From positions 3,968,001-4,032,000 of the forward strand of contig NZ_LT906468.1 in the NCBI RefSeq assembly GCF_900187125.1: a stretch of 64,000 nucleotides of DNA, in the 5' to 3' direction. Position 1 is the stretch's first letter; every line of letters starts with the position of its first letter. Made by a program: the position numbers and the translations under genes. This document shows positions 18,355 to 28,730 of this stretch, piece by piece. The notes beneath the pieces are model-generated. The model was not told the DNA's origin, ran no database searches, and was given only the letters and a program-made list of their open reading frames with translations. The stretch is from Sphingobacterium mizutaii (GTDB lineage: Bacteria; Bacteroidota; Bacteroidia; Sphingobacteriales; Sphingobacteriaceae).

Positions 18355-18379
18355 GAAGGTGCCTTTTTAGACACCTTCT
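18354..18379 (-). terminator. Terminator after the first susD gene
   Basis: An 8-bp perfect stem (18354-18361 with 18372-18379) with a 10-nt loop, followed on the minus strand by a T-rich stretch. It lies 25 nt past the susD stop codon and abuts the right end of the insertion sequence. Confidence 0.65.
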
Positions 18380-18403
18380 ATATAGCATTTAAAAATTAGT
18401 CTA

Positions 18404-19915
18404 TTAAATTTGAGGGTTGTTTTGAATTTCCACTTGAGGGATTGGGAAAGTCAACTTCTCATCATTGTATCTATAAGATTGACCAGGGAAAGAAAGGTGG
18501 TTTGAACCTCTAGTGATGGTCGCTTTATTACGTTTCATCGCTAGGTAACTTTTTCCTTCACCCCAGAACTCGATACGGGTCTGTAAATAGATTTCATCCT
18601 TCAAAGCTTGGCCAGAAAGGTTAGAAATATAGTTTACATCTGCTTTTCTTAGGCTCACTACTTTTTTCAAAGACTCTGCAGCAGAAGCGGCATTGTTCAA
18701 GTTCGCATAAGCTTCAGCGTTCAAGATCTGCATCTCATCCACACGCATATAGATATAATCCGTAACCACATTTCTTTGACCCATTGCTTTACGCTCTGGT
18801 GCAAAGAATTTATTGAGTGGCATTAAGTTTTTAGCGTTGAATTGAGATTTTCTCACGTCATCAGCAGGAATTTTGTCATAAAGACCTTTGTCGATAGTTT
18901 TAGGGTCACCCGCAGCTGCATAGCTATAGGTAAAGTAATCTACCTGTCCCCACCAAGAAACCAAGTCAAGGTTACTCGCTAAGGTCAAGTCAACACCCCA
19001 CATCCAACTTGGTGTATTTACGTTGTTGAAACCAGACTCAGGGTTTGTTACAATACCATTTTCATTTAGAATAGCAGCAGATTCACGTTTTGTAGTTAAA
19101 GGGAATCCTCCATTGGCCAAGATATCATTGGTCAACGTAACTACTTGTTGCCAATCAGCTTGTGTACCTCTAGCACCTAATGCATAAGCTAACAAACCTT
19201 TTGCTACATATTTATTGATTTGATCTTTACTTGTTCTGTTGAAATTGTCTAAGTAAGCAATAGACGTATTCAAGTCAGAAACTATCAGGTCATACACATC
19301 CTTGGTGCTTGACAAAGGTTGGTTAGGCTGATCAGTAGATGTATAGATCGGTAAGATCATTTCAGAACCAGTACCATACTCTTTAGCGTATAAGTTTGCT
19401 AGGTAGAAATATGAATAAGCTCTCATCGCCTTAGCCTGACCCATAATATGTCTTTGTTCGATATCTTCAGCAGGAATTTCTACATCTGTACCACCCAAAG
19501 CATCAATTACCGTATTAGCTGCGAAAATGATCTTGTAGTAATATTTCCAAGCATGGCTAGCTTCTAATTTAGTATAATCAGTTGTCGTGATGTAACGAGC
19601 GATTTGATCATACCAACCATAGTTTCTTCCCGCCAATACCATATCAGAACACAACATGTCTGTATAGATGTCATAACCTTTTTGACCAAAGTCGTCATGA
19701 CTCTCTTCATCAGCACCTTGCGCAGAGAATGTATTGTACATGGTTGAATAAAGACCTGCAATATTACCTTTTAACAAAGCAGGGTCTTGTTTTGCAGCTT
19801 CTTCCAACTGTTCGGTTGAAAGTTCTTCTGTTGGTTTTTCATCCAAGAAGTCTTTACTACAAGAAGCAGTAAACAACAGGGATGAAATCAACACTATATT
19901 TAATGACTTTTTCAT
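18404..19915 (-). CDS. SusD/RagB-family outer-membrane lipoprotein
   Basis: A 503-residue surface lipoprotein that acts as the nutrient-binding lid of a SusCD importer. The signal peptide ends with the lipobox 'LLFTASCSKDF' (Cys about residue 19), followed by 'LDEKPTEELS', the usual SusD N-terminus. The TPR-like alpha core includes 'QAKAMRAYSYFYLANLYAKE' (about residues 162-181), and the C-terminus shows 'RIEFWGEGKSYLAMKRNKAT' and 'FPIPQVEIQNNPQI', conserved features of the family. It follows its SusC partner by 14 nt. No glycoside hydrolase, peptidase or anti-sigma gene is adjacent, so the nutrient cannot be named. Confidence 0.95.
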   Translation of the reverse strand: MKKSLNIVLISSLLFTASCSKDFLDEKPTEELSTEQLEEAAKQDPALLKGNIAGLYSTMYNTFSAQGADEESHDDFGQKGYDIYTDMLCSDMVLAGRNYGWYDQIARYITTTDYTKLEASHAWKYYYKIIFAANTVIDALGGTDVEIPAEDIEQRHIMGQAKAMRAYSYFYLANLYAKEYGTGSEMILPIYTSTDQPNQPLSSTKDVYDLIVSDLNTSIAYLDNFNRTSKDQINKYVAKGLLAYALGARGTQADWQQVVTLTNDILANGGFPLTTKRESAAILNENGIVTNPESGFNNVNTPSWMWGVDLTLASNLDLVSWWGQVDYFTYSYAAAGDPKTIDKGLYDKIPADDVRKSQFNAKNLMPLNKFFAPERKAMGQRNVVTDYIYMRVDEMQILNAEAYANLNNAASAAESLKKVVSLRKADVNYISNLSGQALKDEIYLQTRIEFWGEGKSYLAMKRNKATITRGSNHLSFPGQSYRYNDEKLTFPIPQVEIQNNPQI

Positions 19916-19929
19916 TGTTTATCTAACTA

Positions 19930-22900
19930 TTAAAATTTAACTCTTAAACCTGCACTTACAGTTGATAAAGGAGAGTATCTGTACATACTTGATGAACCAG
20001 CTTGGTGAGTTGAAGGATTGAATCCTTTTCTCGCTGAAGCGATGGCCAAGTTATCTGCAGAAACCCAGATTCCTAATGCTTTTGCACCGATAGCATCTAA
20101 CACATTAGTTTTGAAGTTGTAACCTAATCTTACGTTGTTCAACATCAAGTAATTTGCAGATGTCAAGAATCTAGTTGATGAAGAGTTTACACCAACATCA
20201 TTGTCATTATTCAATCTTGGAACATTGGTGATATCACCAGGCTGTTGCCATCTGTTGAACATATCTGTGTGCCAGTTGTTACCACCGATCACATCATTGT
20301 TCATTAAGATTGCGTAAGCACCGTCATAAGCATATCCACCTAAGCTATACAACATCTGTACGCTTAAATCGAAACCTTTGTAACCCGCTCTCAAGTTCAC
20401 TGCACCTCTTAATTTAGGGATAGCAGATTTACCAACATAGTGTTGAGTTGCTTCTGAGTAAACGGTTGTAGTTCCTTCTTTGATCTCTTTGTTTTCAGGA
20501 TTGTCGAACAAAGCCATTGAAGTGATCTGCTCACCAGTGTCAAATTGACCGTTTGCATTGTTGTCTGTATAGAATACTTTGAATTGGCTCTCACCAGTTT
20601 CAGCATCCACACCTACGAAATCTCTCATGTAGAAATCGTATAGAGAGTGATCTTTAGACCATCCATAAACACCTTGGATATCAATTTCCTTAGGTAAGTT
20701 TGTGGAAGGTTCGATAGGCATTTTAGTGATTTTGTTTTTGAAACTCTCACCGTTGATACCTAGATCTAAATAGTAATCTTGACCTTTAAGGATGTGACCT
20801 ACCAAATCAAATTCGATACCTTGGTTTCTTAATTGACCGTCGTTTACTTTGATTGTAGGGTAACCGATTGATGGACCAACACCTCTATCGAAGATTAAGT
20901 TGTCGGTATTTTTCACATAGTACTCAACTGTACCAGAGATATAGTTACCTAATTCGAACTCGATACCTGTTTGGAACATTTTGGAAGTTTCCCAAGTCAA
21001 GTCCTCATTACCCTTAGTTACGAATGAGAATGCAGGGTTGTTGTTCAAGTTATCTACACTGTACAAGTCGTAACCTGGGTAGTAACCAACACCAGCTTGC
21101 TCACCAAGAACACCGTAAGAAACTTTATATTTCAAGAAATTGAAAATATCTTGGTCTTGCATGAAGTTTTCATTAGATACAATCCAACCAGCACCTAATG
21201 AACCAAAAGTTCCCCATTTATCTTTCTTGAACCTAGAAGAACCATCTCTTCTTACTGTTCCGGATAAGTAGTATTTATTTTTGTAATCGTAGTTAACCTG
21301 TCCGAAGTAACTTTCCAAAGCATAAGCTTCCGTGTACGATTTAACTGGGTTAGAAACGATTACGTTATTGAAATCAAGGATGTTGTTGTCCACTAAGTTG
21401 TAACCAGAAGCATTCAAGATATTGCTTTCCCACTTAACAGCCTCATGTGCAACCAATGCTTCCAATGAGTGATCACCGAAATCTTTTCTATAGCGCAATA
21501 AGTTCAATAAGTTGAAGTAGTTCAGCTCTGTACGACTTTGGTACAATGAACCGTTTTGAGATGCAGAACTTCCGTAGAATTTGTTTGCACGGTCATTGTA
21601 GATATTGTTATAGTACTGGATACCTAAAGAGTTTTCGAATGTCAAACCATCAATGATATTGAAGTTAACATAAGCTCTACCGTTCAATTCATTACGTTTA
21701 TGACGTTTGATGTCATAAGTTGCATCAGCGATCGCGTTGGTTAATGAACCGAATTTACGGCCTGAGTTCGTTCCATAATCGTATACATAACCACCGAAGA
21801 TGTTATCATCGATTTTGTTTCCGTTTTCATCACGCTCAAACAAAGGATAGATAGAAGGGATGTTGTCAACGAACCAGAAAATGCTTCCTGAGTCTTCCGA
21901 TTGACCACCTGTATTTCTTTCCACTTTCGAGTAGTTGGTGTTCATACCCACTGTCAACCAGTTGGTCACTTTATGGTCTAAGCTCACACGACCTGTAAAT
22001 CTCTCGAAATCAGAGTTGATTGAGTAACCTTTATCGCCTAAGTAACCGAAAGAGGTAAAGTAGTTTGTTTTATCTGTAGCACCACCGAATCTAACGTTAA
22101 GGTCAGTTCTTGCTGCGTTTTGGAAAGCATGATCTTCCCAGTTTTCAGGATCAAACTTTCTAGTTACATTGTTTTTAACCTTTCTAGTTACCGGATCGAT
22201 TAGATCAGACACTGAACTTACGTTCCAAAGGTTGTTCAATGGATTGATACCTCTATCCGAGAACAAATATTCGTTAGCATATGCAGCACCATCTTCTCCA
22301 GCTAATACACCTTCGTTGTACATAGCTTCCCAGCTTAAGCCAATATATTCTTCAGGGGATTTGATCACATCATAACGAGGCAATAAAGACATGTTTGTAC
22401 CGAAGTTAACATCAGCTTCAATAAATGAGCTCTGTCCTCTACCAGTTTTAGTAGTGATTACGATTACCCCGTTAGCACCTCTAGAACCATAGATAGCAGT
22501 TGCAGCAGCATCCTTCAATACTGTTACATTATCGATATCTGCATTATTGATGGAAGTAATGTTACCTGAGAAAGGCACACCGTCAACCACGTACAATGGG
22601 TCACGGTTACCGTTAACTGAACCAAAACCACGGATACGTACTGTTGAAGCAGTACCTGGCTGACCTGTAGTATTGGTTACTTGAAGACCAGCGACCTCAC
22701 CAGCGATTGCCTGCGATACATTTGAAGTGTTTTTTTGTTGCAATTTCGTACCATCAACCTTTTTTGCAGAACCTGTAAAAGCTTCTTTGGTTGTGCTACC
22801 GTAACCCACAACGACAACTTCATCCAAAGACATTTCATCTTCTACTAATTGTACATTGGCAGTTGTTTGGTTAGCAACATCAACTCTTTTGGAAGTATAT

Positions 22901-23133
22901 CCTACAAATGAGAAGTTCAATACCGTCTTACCGTCCGCTACAGTAATCGTGTAACCTCCATCTGCGTCTGTCTGAGTAGCAATACTAGTTCCCACTAGCG
23001 CTACTGATACACCACTTAAGGGTGCTCCGTCAGTAACCGAAGTTACCTTACCACTCACTTGACGATCTTGTGCGAACGCTACACTAATCATGCAGGTTAA
23101 CACAAAAATTAAGCTGAGTAATTTGTGTTTCAT
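19930..23133 (-). CDS. SusC/RagA-family TonB-linked outer-membrane importer
   Basis: A 1067-residue TonB-dependent outer-membrane channel. The signal peptide ends 'MISVAFAQ'. A CarboxypepD_reg-like beta-sandwich follows ('VSGKVTSVTDGAPLSGVSVA'), then the TonB-box region 'LDEVVVVGYGS' (about residue 105), the plug ('TSNVSQAIAGEVAGLQVTNT', 'DPLYVVDGVPF', 'AIYGSRGANGVIVITTKTG') and a C-terminal beta-barrel ending in 'STVSAGLRVKF' with terminal Phe. No N-terminal STN domain is present, so anti-sigma signalling is unlikely. It is paired with the SusD gene 14 nt downstream. A good -33/-7 promoter lies about 60 nt upstream. Confidence 0.96.
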   Translation of the reverse strand: MKHKLLSLIFVLTCMISVAFAQDRQVSGKVTSVTDGAPLSGVSVALVGTSIATQTDADGGYTITVADGKTVLNFSFVGYTSKRVDVANQTTANVQLVEDEMSLDEVVVVGYGSTTKEAFTGSAKKVDGTKLQQKNTSNVSQAIAGEVAGLQVTNTTGQPGTASTVRIRGFGSVNGNRDPLYVVDGVPFSGNITSINNADIDNVTVLKDAAATAIYGSRGANGVIVITTKTGRGQSSFIEADVNFGTNMSLLPRYDVIKSPEEYIGLSWEAMYNEGVLAGEDGAAYANEYLFSDRGINPLNNLWNVSSVSDLIDPVTRKVKNNVTRKFDPENWEDHAFQNAARTDLNVRFGGATDKTNYFTSFGYLGDKGYSINSDFERFTGRVSLDHKVTNWLTVGMNTNYSKVERNTGGQSEDSGSIFWFVDNIPSIYPLFERDENGNKIDDNIFGGYVYDYGTNSGRKFGSLTNAIADATYDIKRHKRNELNGRAYVNFNIIDGLTFENSLGIQYYNNIYNDRANKFYGSSASQNGSLYQSRTELNYFNLLNLLRYRKDFGDHSLEALVAHEAVKWESNILNASGYNLVDNNILDFNNVIVSNPVKSYTEAYALESYFGQVNYDYKNKYYLSGTVRRDGSSRFKKDKWGTFGSLGAGWIVSNENFMQDQDIFNFLKYKVSYGVLGEQAGVGYYPGYDLYSVDNLNNNPAFSFVTKGNEDLTWETSKMFQTGIEFELGNYISGTVEYYVKNTDNLIFDRGVGPSIGYPTIKVNDGQLRNQGIEFDLVGHILKGQDYYLDLGINGESFKNKITKMPIEPSTNLPKEIDIQGVYGWSKDHSLYDFYMRDFVGVDAETGESQFKVFYTDNNANGQFDTGEQITSMALFDNPENKEIKEGTTTVYSEATQHYVGKSAIPKLRGAVNLRAGYKGFDLSVQMLYSLGGYAYDGAYAILMNNDVIGGNNWHTDMFNRWQQPGDITNVPRLNNDNDVGVNSSSTRFLTSANYLMLNNVRLGYNFKTNVLDAIGAKALGIWVSADNLAIASARKGFNPSTHQAGSSSMYRYSPLSTVSAGLRVKF

Positions 23134-23193
23134 AAATTTTGCTATTAATTAAAAGTTTTAAAACAGAGTCTGTTAAAATTTGTTAAACAGTCG

Positions 23194-23226
23194 ACAAATA
23201 TAGACTTACCTTAAATATTTCACAAA
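23194..23226 (-). promoter_or_regulatory. Bacteroidota promoter of the first susC
   Basis: On the minus strand, TTTG (complement of 23223-23226), a 21-nt spacer and TATATTTG (complement of 23194-23201) match the consensus. The predicted 5' leader is about 55 nt before the susC start. Confidence 0.65.
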
Positions 23227-23881
23227 TAAATTCCTATAACCTATTATTTTTATCAAATAGATAACAGAAAAGTTGAATTGTTAACTATTATAAGTTTCTA
23301 CGTTAAATTTTATAATAATTAGCATCCATTTAATAGTTATTTGACTGAAATGAATAAAACTTTTTTAATATTAACGAGATTATTATTCTCTTATCCCACT
23401 GAATTACTGTTATTTAGAAATCAAGATTGAAAATTTGGTAAAGTATTGACACATTTAGATGTTTAAACAAGCTTTTAGGGGAAGTAAAATTATATACACG
23501 TTACGACATCAAAATACCTAGAGATCAAAAACGAAACATTCATCACGGCATGGACATAATTTCAAAACAACAGTCATAATCATGTTAGTTAATCAGAATA
23601 TAATTTCGATTTATCCATCAAACACTTCTCACAACACGGTATTTATTGAAACTCAATAATTCGCCAAAAAAAATTTATTACATATAATATGTAAAATGCA
23701 TGTTACTTTAAGATTATCTCTTGAATTTCGCTGTAAAAATGGGTGTTTGAACACAAAAACGGGTTTAAAACCTTTAAATCCACAATATTTCTTTAGGAGA
23801 AATATTACACACGATTAAAGAACAAAAGTATAATTCATTTCACAAGACCTTGAAAAACAGCTTTTAGGGAGTATGGCTGAG
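23227..23881. other. AT-rich gene-free region upstream of the first SusCD operon
   Basis: About 650 bp with no coding frame I can support. It contains an 8-bp hairpin near 23787-23810 and many poly-A/T tracts. The length exceeds what a promoter needs, so regulator sites or a small RNA could be here, but I see no defined motif. Confidence 0.4.
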
Positions 23882-23916
23882 AAAAAAAAAAAAGGGATTG
23901 AACACTGTTCAACCCC
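23882..23916 (-). terminator. Second terminator downstream of the second SusCD operon
   Basis: On the minus strand, a 10-bp stem with one mismatch (23894-23903 with 23907-23916) is followed by a 12-nt T run (complement of 23882-23893). It lies about 180 nt beyond the susD stop at 24098 and would insulate the next SusCD unit. Confidence 0.75.
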
Positions 23917-24048
23917 GATTAATATAAAGGCAGTTTATCTTAGGGCTAAGCATTAACCGCCTATTACAAACACAATATTATTTAGTTACTTATTCAATTT
24001 CGGATGGAAGATCATTAGCTTCTACTCGATATATCTTAAGAACCATTT

Positions 24049-24081
24049 AAAAAAGGAACCGCCAAATCTGTGGACGGCCCC
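24049..24081 (-). terminator. Terminator directly after the second susD
   Basis: On the minus strand, a GC-rich stem of about 9 pairs including wobbles is followed by T6 (complement of 24049-24054). It lies 17 nt past the stop codon, and together with 23882-23916 makes a tandem pair. Confidence 0.65.
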
Positions 24082-24097
24082 TTCATAGGTATTAATA

Positions 24098-25546
24098 TTA
24101 TTTAGTATCCCACCAAAGTCTGGTGTTCAATTCATCTGGTCCTTGTGCGGCTACTGCTGCTTCATAGTTTTTACCATTCAGACCAGCTTCCGTATTCGGG
24201 TATGCCTGACGAACCGGGATCTTTTTGTCGATGGACAAAGGAGCTGGACCAGGATGTAATTCTGGGAATCCAGTTCTTCTCCAGTCAACCCAACTTTCAT
24301 AACCATTCGCCTGGTAGTTAGCCAACCATTTTTGGGTAATGATCAACTTCAAACCATTTGCTGCACTATAAGCTACACCACTTTGTGTATAATATGATGC
24401 CGGAGCAGTTACCCCTTGTTGCTGCATGGATGCTTCGATACCTTTTCTGTAAAAAGTAGCAGCGTCTCCAGTTCCCCAACCGCGGAAAGCAGCCTCAGCT
24501 AACATAAACTGAATTTGCGCATAGGTTGTGATTGGCAAACCATAGTTTTGAGCAGTGAATTTTTTACCGATCAACGAAACTGTTTCTTGGTTCAAATCAT
24601 CATCCGCATTAGCCAGACCATACGGCATACCTTTATAACCACCACCTTGAACCACTTTTTCTGCGTAAACTGGAAGACGAGGATCTTCTAGGTCTTCTAA
24701 AGTTCCGATCATTTTCTCACTCACCGCATAATCCGTTCTCTTACCAACGAAATAGTTGTTGTAAAGTGGGTTTTGGTTATTGGCATCGTTCAAATAGGCA
24801 AAAACTGCATTGTCAGCATTACTAGCGATTGCACCTGCAGCATAAGCACTAGCAAATTCCGCTTTAGCTAAATTAGGATCAACATCCGCTAGGTGAATAG
24901 CAGCAACCATACGTAAAGAGTTGGCCCATTTTATCCATTTAGAAACATTTCCTTGAAAAAGGATATCACCGTTCAAGGCTTCACCAGGTTTTAACTGAGC
25001 AGCAGCTTCCTTCAATTCTTTCAATAAAGAAGCATAAATATCCTTTTGCGTATCAAATTTTGGCGTCAATACTTCTTTTCCTTTTAAGGCTTCTGAGTAA
25101 GGCAACATTCCCCATCTGTCTGTCATGTGCAGATAAAAGAAGGCTTTCAAAATTCTGGACACCCCAATTTGGTTATCTGTGCTTCCACCTTTTTGAACAT
25201 AAGGCAAATTTGCAGTTGCTGGATCAGAGTTTAAATTCAGGATGGTCTGTGCATCCAATAATGGCCCATTGTAATAAGCTGAAAAATCATAGAACTTATT
25301 TTGGAACCTAGACTCATTGGTATATTGAATCTCGGCCATATATTGAGGATAAATATCCTTTGCCCAACCAGCGATACCGTTTCCTTGGTTACCAATTTGA
25401 CGGATCACATTACTTATCAACAGCTCAGTATTCGGATCGGCTGGATTATTTGGATCTTTATTAATCTCTTCAAAATCTTTGGTACAAGAAACTGAAAGAC
25501 CAATCAAAACAAATCCAAGTATTGTATTTAAAAATTTCTTTTTCAT
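24098..25546 (-). CDS. SusD/RagB-like outer-membrane lipoprotein (SusD-like_2 type)
   Basis: A 482-residue lipoprotein with lipobox 'LIGLSVSCTKDF' (Cys about residue 21) followed by 'EEINKDPNNPADPNTELLIS', the hallmark start of the SusD-like_2 group. Helical repeats include 'RILKAFFYLHMTDRWGMLPY' (about residues 130-149) and 'AQIQFMLAEAAFRGWG'. The C-terminus has 'ANGYESWVDWRRTGFPELHP', typical of the family, and ends 'LNTRLWWDTK'. It pairs with the SusC gene 14 nt upstream. This subgroup differs from the first SusD in the window, so the two systems probably bind different nutrients; neither substrate can be predicted. Confidence 0.94.
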   Translation of the reverse strand: MKKKFLNTILGFVLIGLSVSCTKDFEEINKDPNNPADPNTELLISNVIRQIGNQGNGIAGWAKDIYPQYMAEIQYTNESRFQNKFYDFSAYYNGPLLDAQTILNLNSDPATANLPYVQKGGSTDNQIGVSRILKAFFYLHMTDRWGMLPYSEALKGKEVLTPKFDTQKDIYASLLKELKEAAAQLKPGEALNGDILFQGNVSKWIKWANSLRMVAAIHLADVDPNLAKAEFASAYAAGAIASNADNAVFAYLNDANNQNPLYNNYFVGKRTDYAVSEKMIGTLEDLEDPRLPVYAEKVVQGGGYKGMPYGLANADDDLNQETVSLIGKKFTAQNYGLPITTYAQIQFMLAEAAFRGWGTGDAATFYRKGIEASMQQQGVTAPASYYTQSGVAYSAANGLKLIITQKWLANYQANGYESWVDWRRTGFPELHPGPAPLSIDKKIPVRQAYPNTEAGLNGKNYEAAVAAQGPDELNTRLWWDTK

Positions 25547-25559
25547 AAACTTAATAGAT

Positions 25560-28500
25560 TTACAGGCTAAACCTTAGATTAAAACCAAATGTCCTTGTGT
25601 TAGGCAACTGACCACCTTCGAACCATGAACCTTCTAAGATGGAAGGGTCAAAGTTTCTGTTTTTAGCATAAATCAAGAATGGATTTTGTGCAATCAGGGT
25701 TAAGGAAACTTTCTTGAATGGAGTTTTACCAAACATTCTGTCAGGGAAAGTATAACCTACGTTGATTTCACGCATTTTGACATATGATGCATCATATACC
25801 CAGTTTTCCCAAATGTTACCTGAGTTCAATTTGTCTTGGTATAGTTGCTGAACATCTACATACACATCATTTTGAGAACCATCTTCTTTCACACCATCAA
25901 GGAGAACACCACCACCTTGATCAACTGGATCACGTTTAGGGTTTCCTTTATCGTTCACACCTGCTGTTTCTTCGTACAATCCAGAACCATTACCGAACAT
26001 GGAAGAAATAGACATGTATTTACCACCTTTTTGAAAGTCTAGCGAGAAACCAGCAGTAATTCCTTTGTAGTTGAACTGTGAAGTTAAACCACCTGTGAAA
26101 TCAGGAAGGATAGAACCTAGATCGATGTCACCAGAAGTAGGTACATAGAATCCGTCAGCTCCAACGATTTTTTCGCCTTTGTCATTTCTTTTGAAACCTG
26201 AACCCGTCAACATACCAAATGCTTCACCTTTACGAGCATTAACAGCGATAAGCGGTGCTCCTACGAAACCAAATGAGTTTCTAGTTCCATCTACTGTAAC
26301 TCTTAAGTTGTTTACAACGATATTATTTACTGGATCTTCGTATAATTCAACAACTTTGTTTTTGTTGATACCAAGGTTTGCATTCAAGTTCCAGGAGAAA
26401 TTATCATTTTTAATCGGTGTACCACCTAATGAGAACTCATGACCCCAGTTGTCAATTTGACCAGCGTTGATCGCTGTAGTCGCATATCCAGATGCTGAAG
26501 TTACCGTCAAAGGAATAATTTGGTCTTTTGATGAACGTGTGTAGTAGTTGTAATCAAAAGTCAAACGGTCATGGAAGAATCTTAATTCCGTACCTACTTC
26601 AATAGATGAAGATAGCGTAGGTTTAAGTTCTGTATTCACCAATTGGTTAGGAACTGTCAATAAAGGACTAGAGCCATAAGGATTTCCGATGGAATAAGTC
26701 TGTGCAACCCTGAATGGATCAGTATCCGTACCAACGCGAGCGATGGAAGCTCTTAATTTACCATAGCTGAACCAATCTGACTCAATAAATTCAGAGAACA
26801 AGAATGATCCAGACAAACCTCCGTATAAGTACGAGTTATTTTTCTTTGGTAAACTTGAAGACCAGTCATTTCTTGCATTAGCTTCTAAGAACAAGAAATC
26901 TCTGAAACCTAAAGTAATGTATCCGTATAAGGAGTTTACTTTATAATCGCTTAAGAAAGAGTTAAGAGTAGGTCTGTTTTTTGAAGCAGATAGGGTATAC
27001 AAATCAGGAACAGCAAGACCACCAGCAGTACGTGCATCTGTATATGTACGTTTGTTTCTTCTGTTTTCAATGAAAACAGAAGCTGCAATATCAAAATCCT
27101 GAATTTTGGTTGTATAATCAAGACTTCCTACAAAGTTCAATTCTTGTTGATTGTTCAAGTATTGGTAGTACTCGTCTTGGCTAAGTGTGTTGGAAGCAAT
27201 TCTAGAGTTTTGCTCACCGTTAAAGAAGTTACCACGAGCGATTGCAGAAGCTTTCCAGTGTTCATTGAATTTATACACTGCACTTACGTTTCCGTACAAT
27301 CTTTTTCTGATATCTTTCGCTGTGTTTTTGTACACATGTGTATACGGGTTGTCCCAGTACTTAGGGGCTGTATTGGTTGGAGAGATCATGTTCCAGCTTC
27401 TGTACGTACCATCAGGTCTTTGGTAATCTTTAAGATCATCCATGTTCAAGTTTCTTGCAAACCATTGGTTGAAAGAACTTTGAGGACCTGAACTATAACC
27501 GTCGATAGGTGTATTGAAACGATCTTCAAAAATAAAGTTAAGGTTTGTGCTAACTGTTAATTTATCACTTAAATTCAAAGCTGCATTAGCACCTAACCAA
27601 TGTTTGCCTTGTTTAGAATTAGGCATAACCCCAGTTCTGCTCAAATTGGTATAGGAAAGTCTTGAATTTAGATCGTCCGTTCTTTTTGAAACCGCTACGT
27701 TAGTACTTGCGGTAATACCTGTTTCGAAGAAGCTTTTTACGTTGTCTGGTTGAGGAGAGAAAGCAGCTAATTGGCCGAATTTAGGATGGGTTGGATCCCA
27801 AGCGTACCAAGGCGCGATCATGCTACCGTCCAACTTATGACCCCAGCTTTCATCTGCTGAGAAGTTGTAATATTTAGCACCATCTAAGGCTTTTAAATAA
27901 TCAGCATGAATTGAAGGATCGTATTTAAAGGTAGAAAACTCTTGGTTGTAACCACCACCATATTCGTTTTGATATGCTGGTAAGCCATAAACATTTTCAA
28001 ATGAAGTGGCTTGGTTTACTTCAATACCGATTCCAGGAGTTGCTTTACCCGATTTGGTTTTGATCACGACCGCACCTTCTGCACCACGTTGCCCGTATAA
28101 AGCAGTTGCTGCAGGACCTTTCAAAACGGATAGGCTTTCGATATCGTCGTTGTTAACATATTCAGGTCCCGTGATCACACCATCCACTACGTAGATAGGG
28201 TTACCTCCTGTCAAGTTATTAATACCACGGATACGGATAGCTGCAGTACCGAATTTAGCACCAGAACCGGTTCTGATTTGGATACCAGAAACTTTACCCG
28301 CTAGAGCAGTGTTTAAATCTGCTTGTCTAGCTTGGGTAAGGTCTTCGCCTTTTACTTGTTGAACCGAATAACCAATTGATTTTCTAGTTCTTTCAATACC
28401 TAGAGCTGTTACCACGACTTCTTCTAGGTCATTTTCTCCGCCAACTAAACGCACATTAATAGTTGTCTGAGAACCAACGGTAATGGTTTGGGATTCATAA

Positions 28501-28730
28501 CCAATGTAGGTAAAGGTTAGTTTGCCATTCGCTGGTACGGAAATTGAATAATTTCCAAATTCATCAGTTTGTGTAGCGGAATTAAGATCTACAACTCTAA
28601 CTGAAGCGCCTGCAATAGGGCTGCCGTCAGATGCCGCTGTCACTTTACCACTCACTTGCCGATCTTGTGCATGCACGACGCCAATTAGCATAGTACACAG
28701 CAACAGAACACTGAGTAATCTTTGTTTCAT
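25560..28730 (-). CDS. SusC/RagA-family TonB-linked outer-membrane importer
   Basis: A 1056-residue TonB-dependent channel. The signal peptide ends 'IGVVHAQ', then a CarboxypepD_reg-like domain ('VSGKVTAASDGSPIAGASVR'), the TonB-box region 'LEEVVVTALGIERTRKSIGY' (about residues 105-124), the plug ('ALAGKVSGIQIRTGSGAKFG', 'NPIYVVDGVI', 'ALYGQRGAEGAVVIKTKSG') and the barrel, ending 'TFGFNLRFSL'. The 'ALGIERTRKSIGYSVQ' variant marks the RagA-like branch often paired with SusD-like_2 proteins, as here. It has no STN domain. The promoter at 28805-28836 lies about 75 nt upstream. Confidence 0.96.
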   Translation of the reverse strand: MKQRLLSVLLLCTMLIGVVHAQDRQVSGKVTAASDGSPIAGASVRVVDLNSATQTDEFGNYSISVPANGKLTFTYIGYESQTITVGSQTTINVRLVGGENDLEEVVVTALGIERTRKSIGYSVQQVKGEDLTQARQADLNTALAGKVSGIQIRTGSGAKFGTAAIRIRGINNLTGGNPIYVVDGVITGPEYVNNDDIESLSVLKGPAATALYGQRGAEGAVVIKTKSGKATPGIGIEVNQATSFENVYGLPAYQNEYGGGYNQEFSTFKYDPSIHADYLKALDGAKYYNFSADESWGHKLDGSMIAPWYAWDPTHPKFGQLAAFSPQPDNVKSFFETGITASTNVAVSKRTDDLNSRLSYTNLSRTGVMPNSKQGKHWLGANAALNLSDKLTVSTNLNFIFEDRFNTPIDGYSSGPQSSFNQWFARNLNMDDLKDYQRPDGTYRSWNMISPTNTAPKYWDNPYTHVYKNTAKDIRKRLYGNVSAVYKFNEHWKASAIARGNFFNGEQNSRIASNTLSQDEYYQYLNNQQELNFVGSLDYTTKIQDFDIAASVFIENRRNKRTYTDARTAGGLAVPDLYTLSASKNRPTLNSFLSDYKVNSLYGYITLGFRDFLFLEANARNDWSSSLPKKNNSYLYGGLSGSFLFSEFIESDWFSYGKLRASIARVGTDTDPFRVAQTYSIGNPYGSSPLLTVPNQLVNTELKPTLSSSIEVGTELRFFHDRLTFDYNYYTRSSKDQIIPLTVTSASGYATTAINAGQIDNWGHEFSLGGTPIKNDNFSWNLNANLGINKNKVVELYEDPVNNIVVNNLRVTVDGTRNSFGFVGAPLIAVNARKGEAFGMLTGSGFKRNDKGEKIVGADGFYVPTSGDIDLGSILPDFTGGLTSQFNYKGITAGFSLDFQKGGKYMSISSMFGNGSGLYEETAGVNDKGNPKRDPVDQGGGVLLDGVKEDGSQNDVYVDVQQLYQDKLNSGNIWENWVYDASYVKMREINVGYTFPDRMFGKTPFKKVSLTLIAQNPFLIYAKNRNFDPSILEGSWFEGGQLPNTRTFGFNLRFSL

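Noticed and set aside
16566..18378. Alternative insertion-sequence ends (16566-16588 versus 18356-18378, 17 of 23 complementary)
   Set aside because: The right copy is the susD terminator hairpin and the left lies before the mrp terminator, so the similarity is probably between terminator-like sequences. The inner pair is preferred, but this is not settled.
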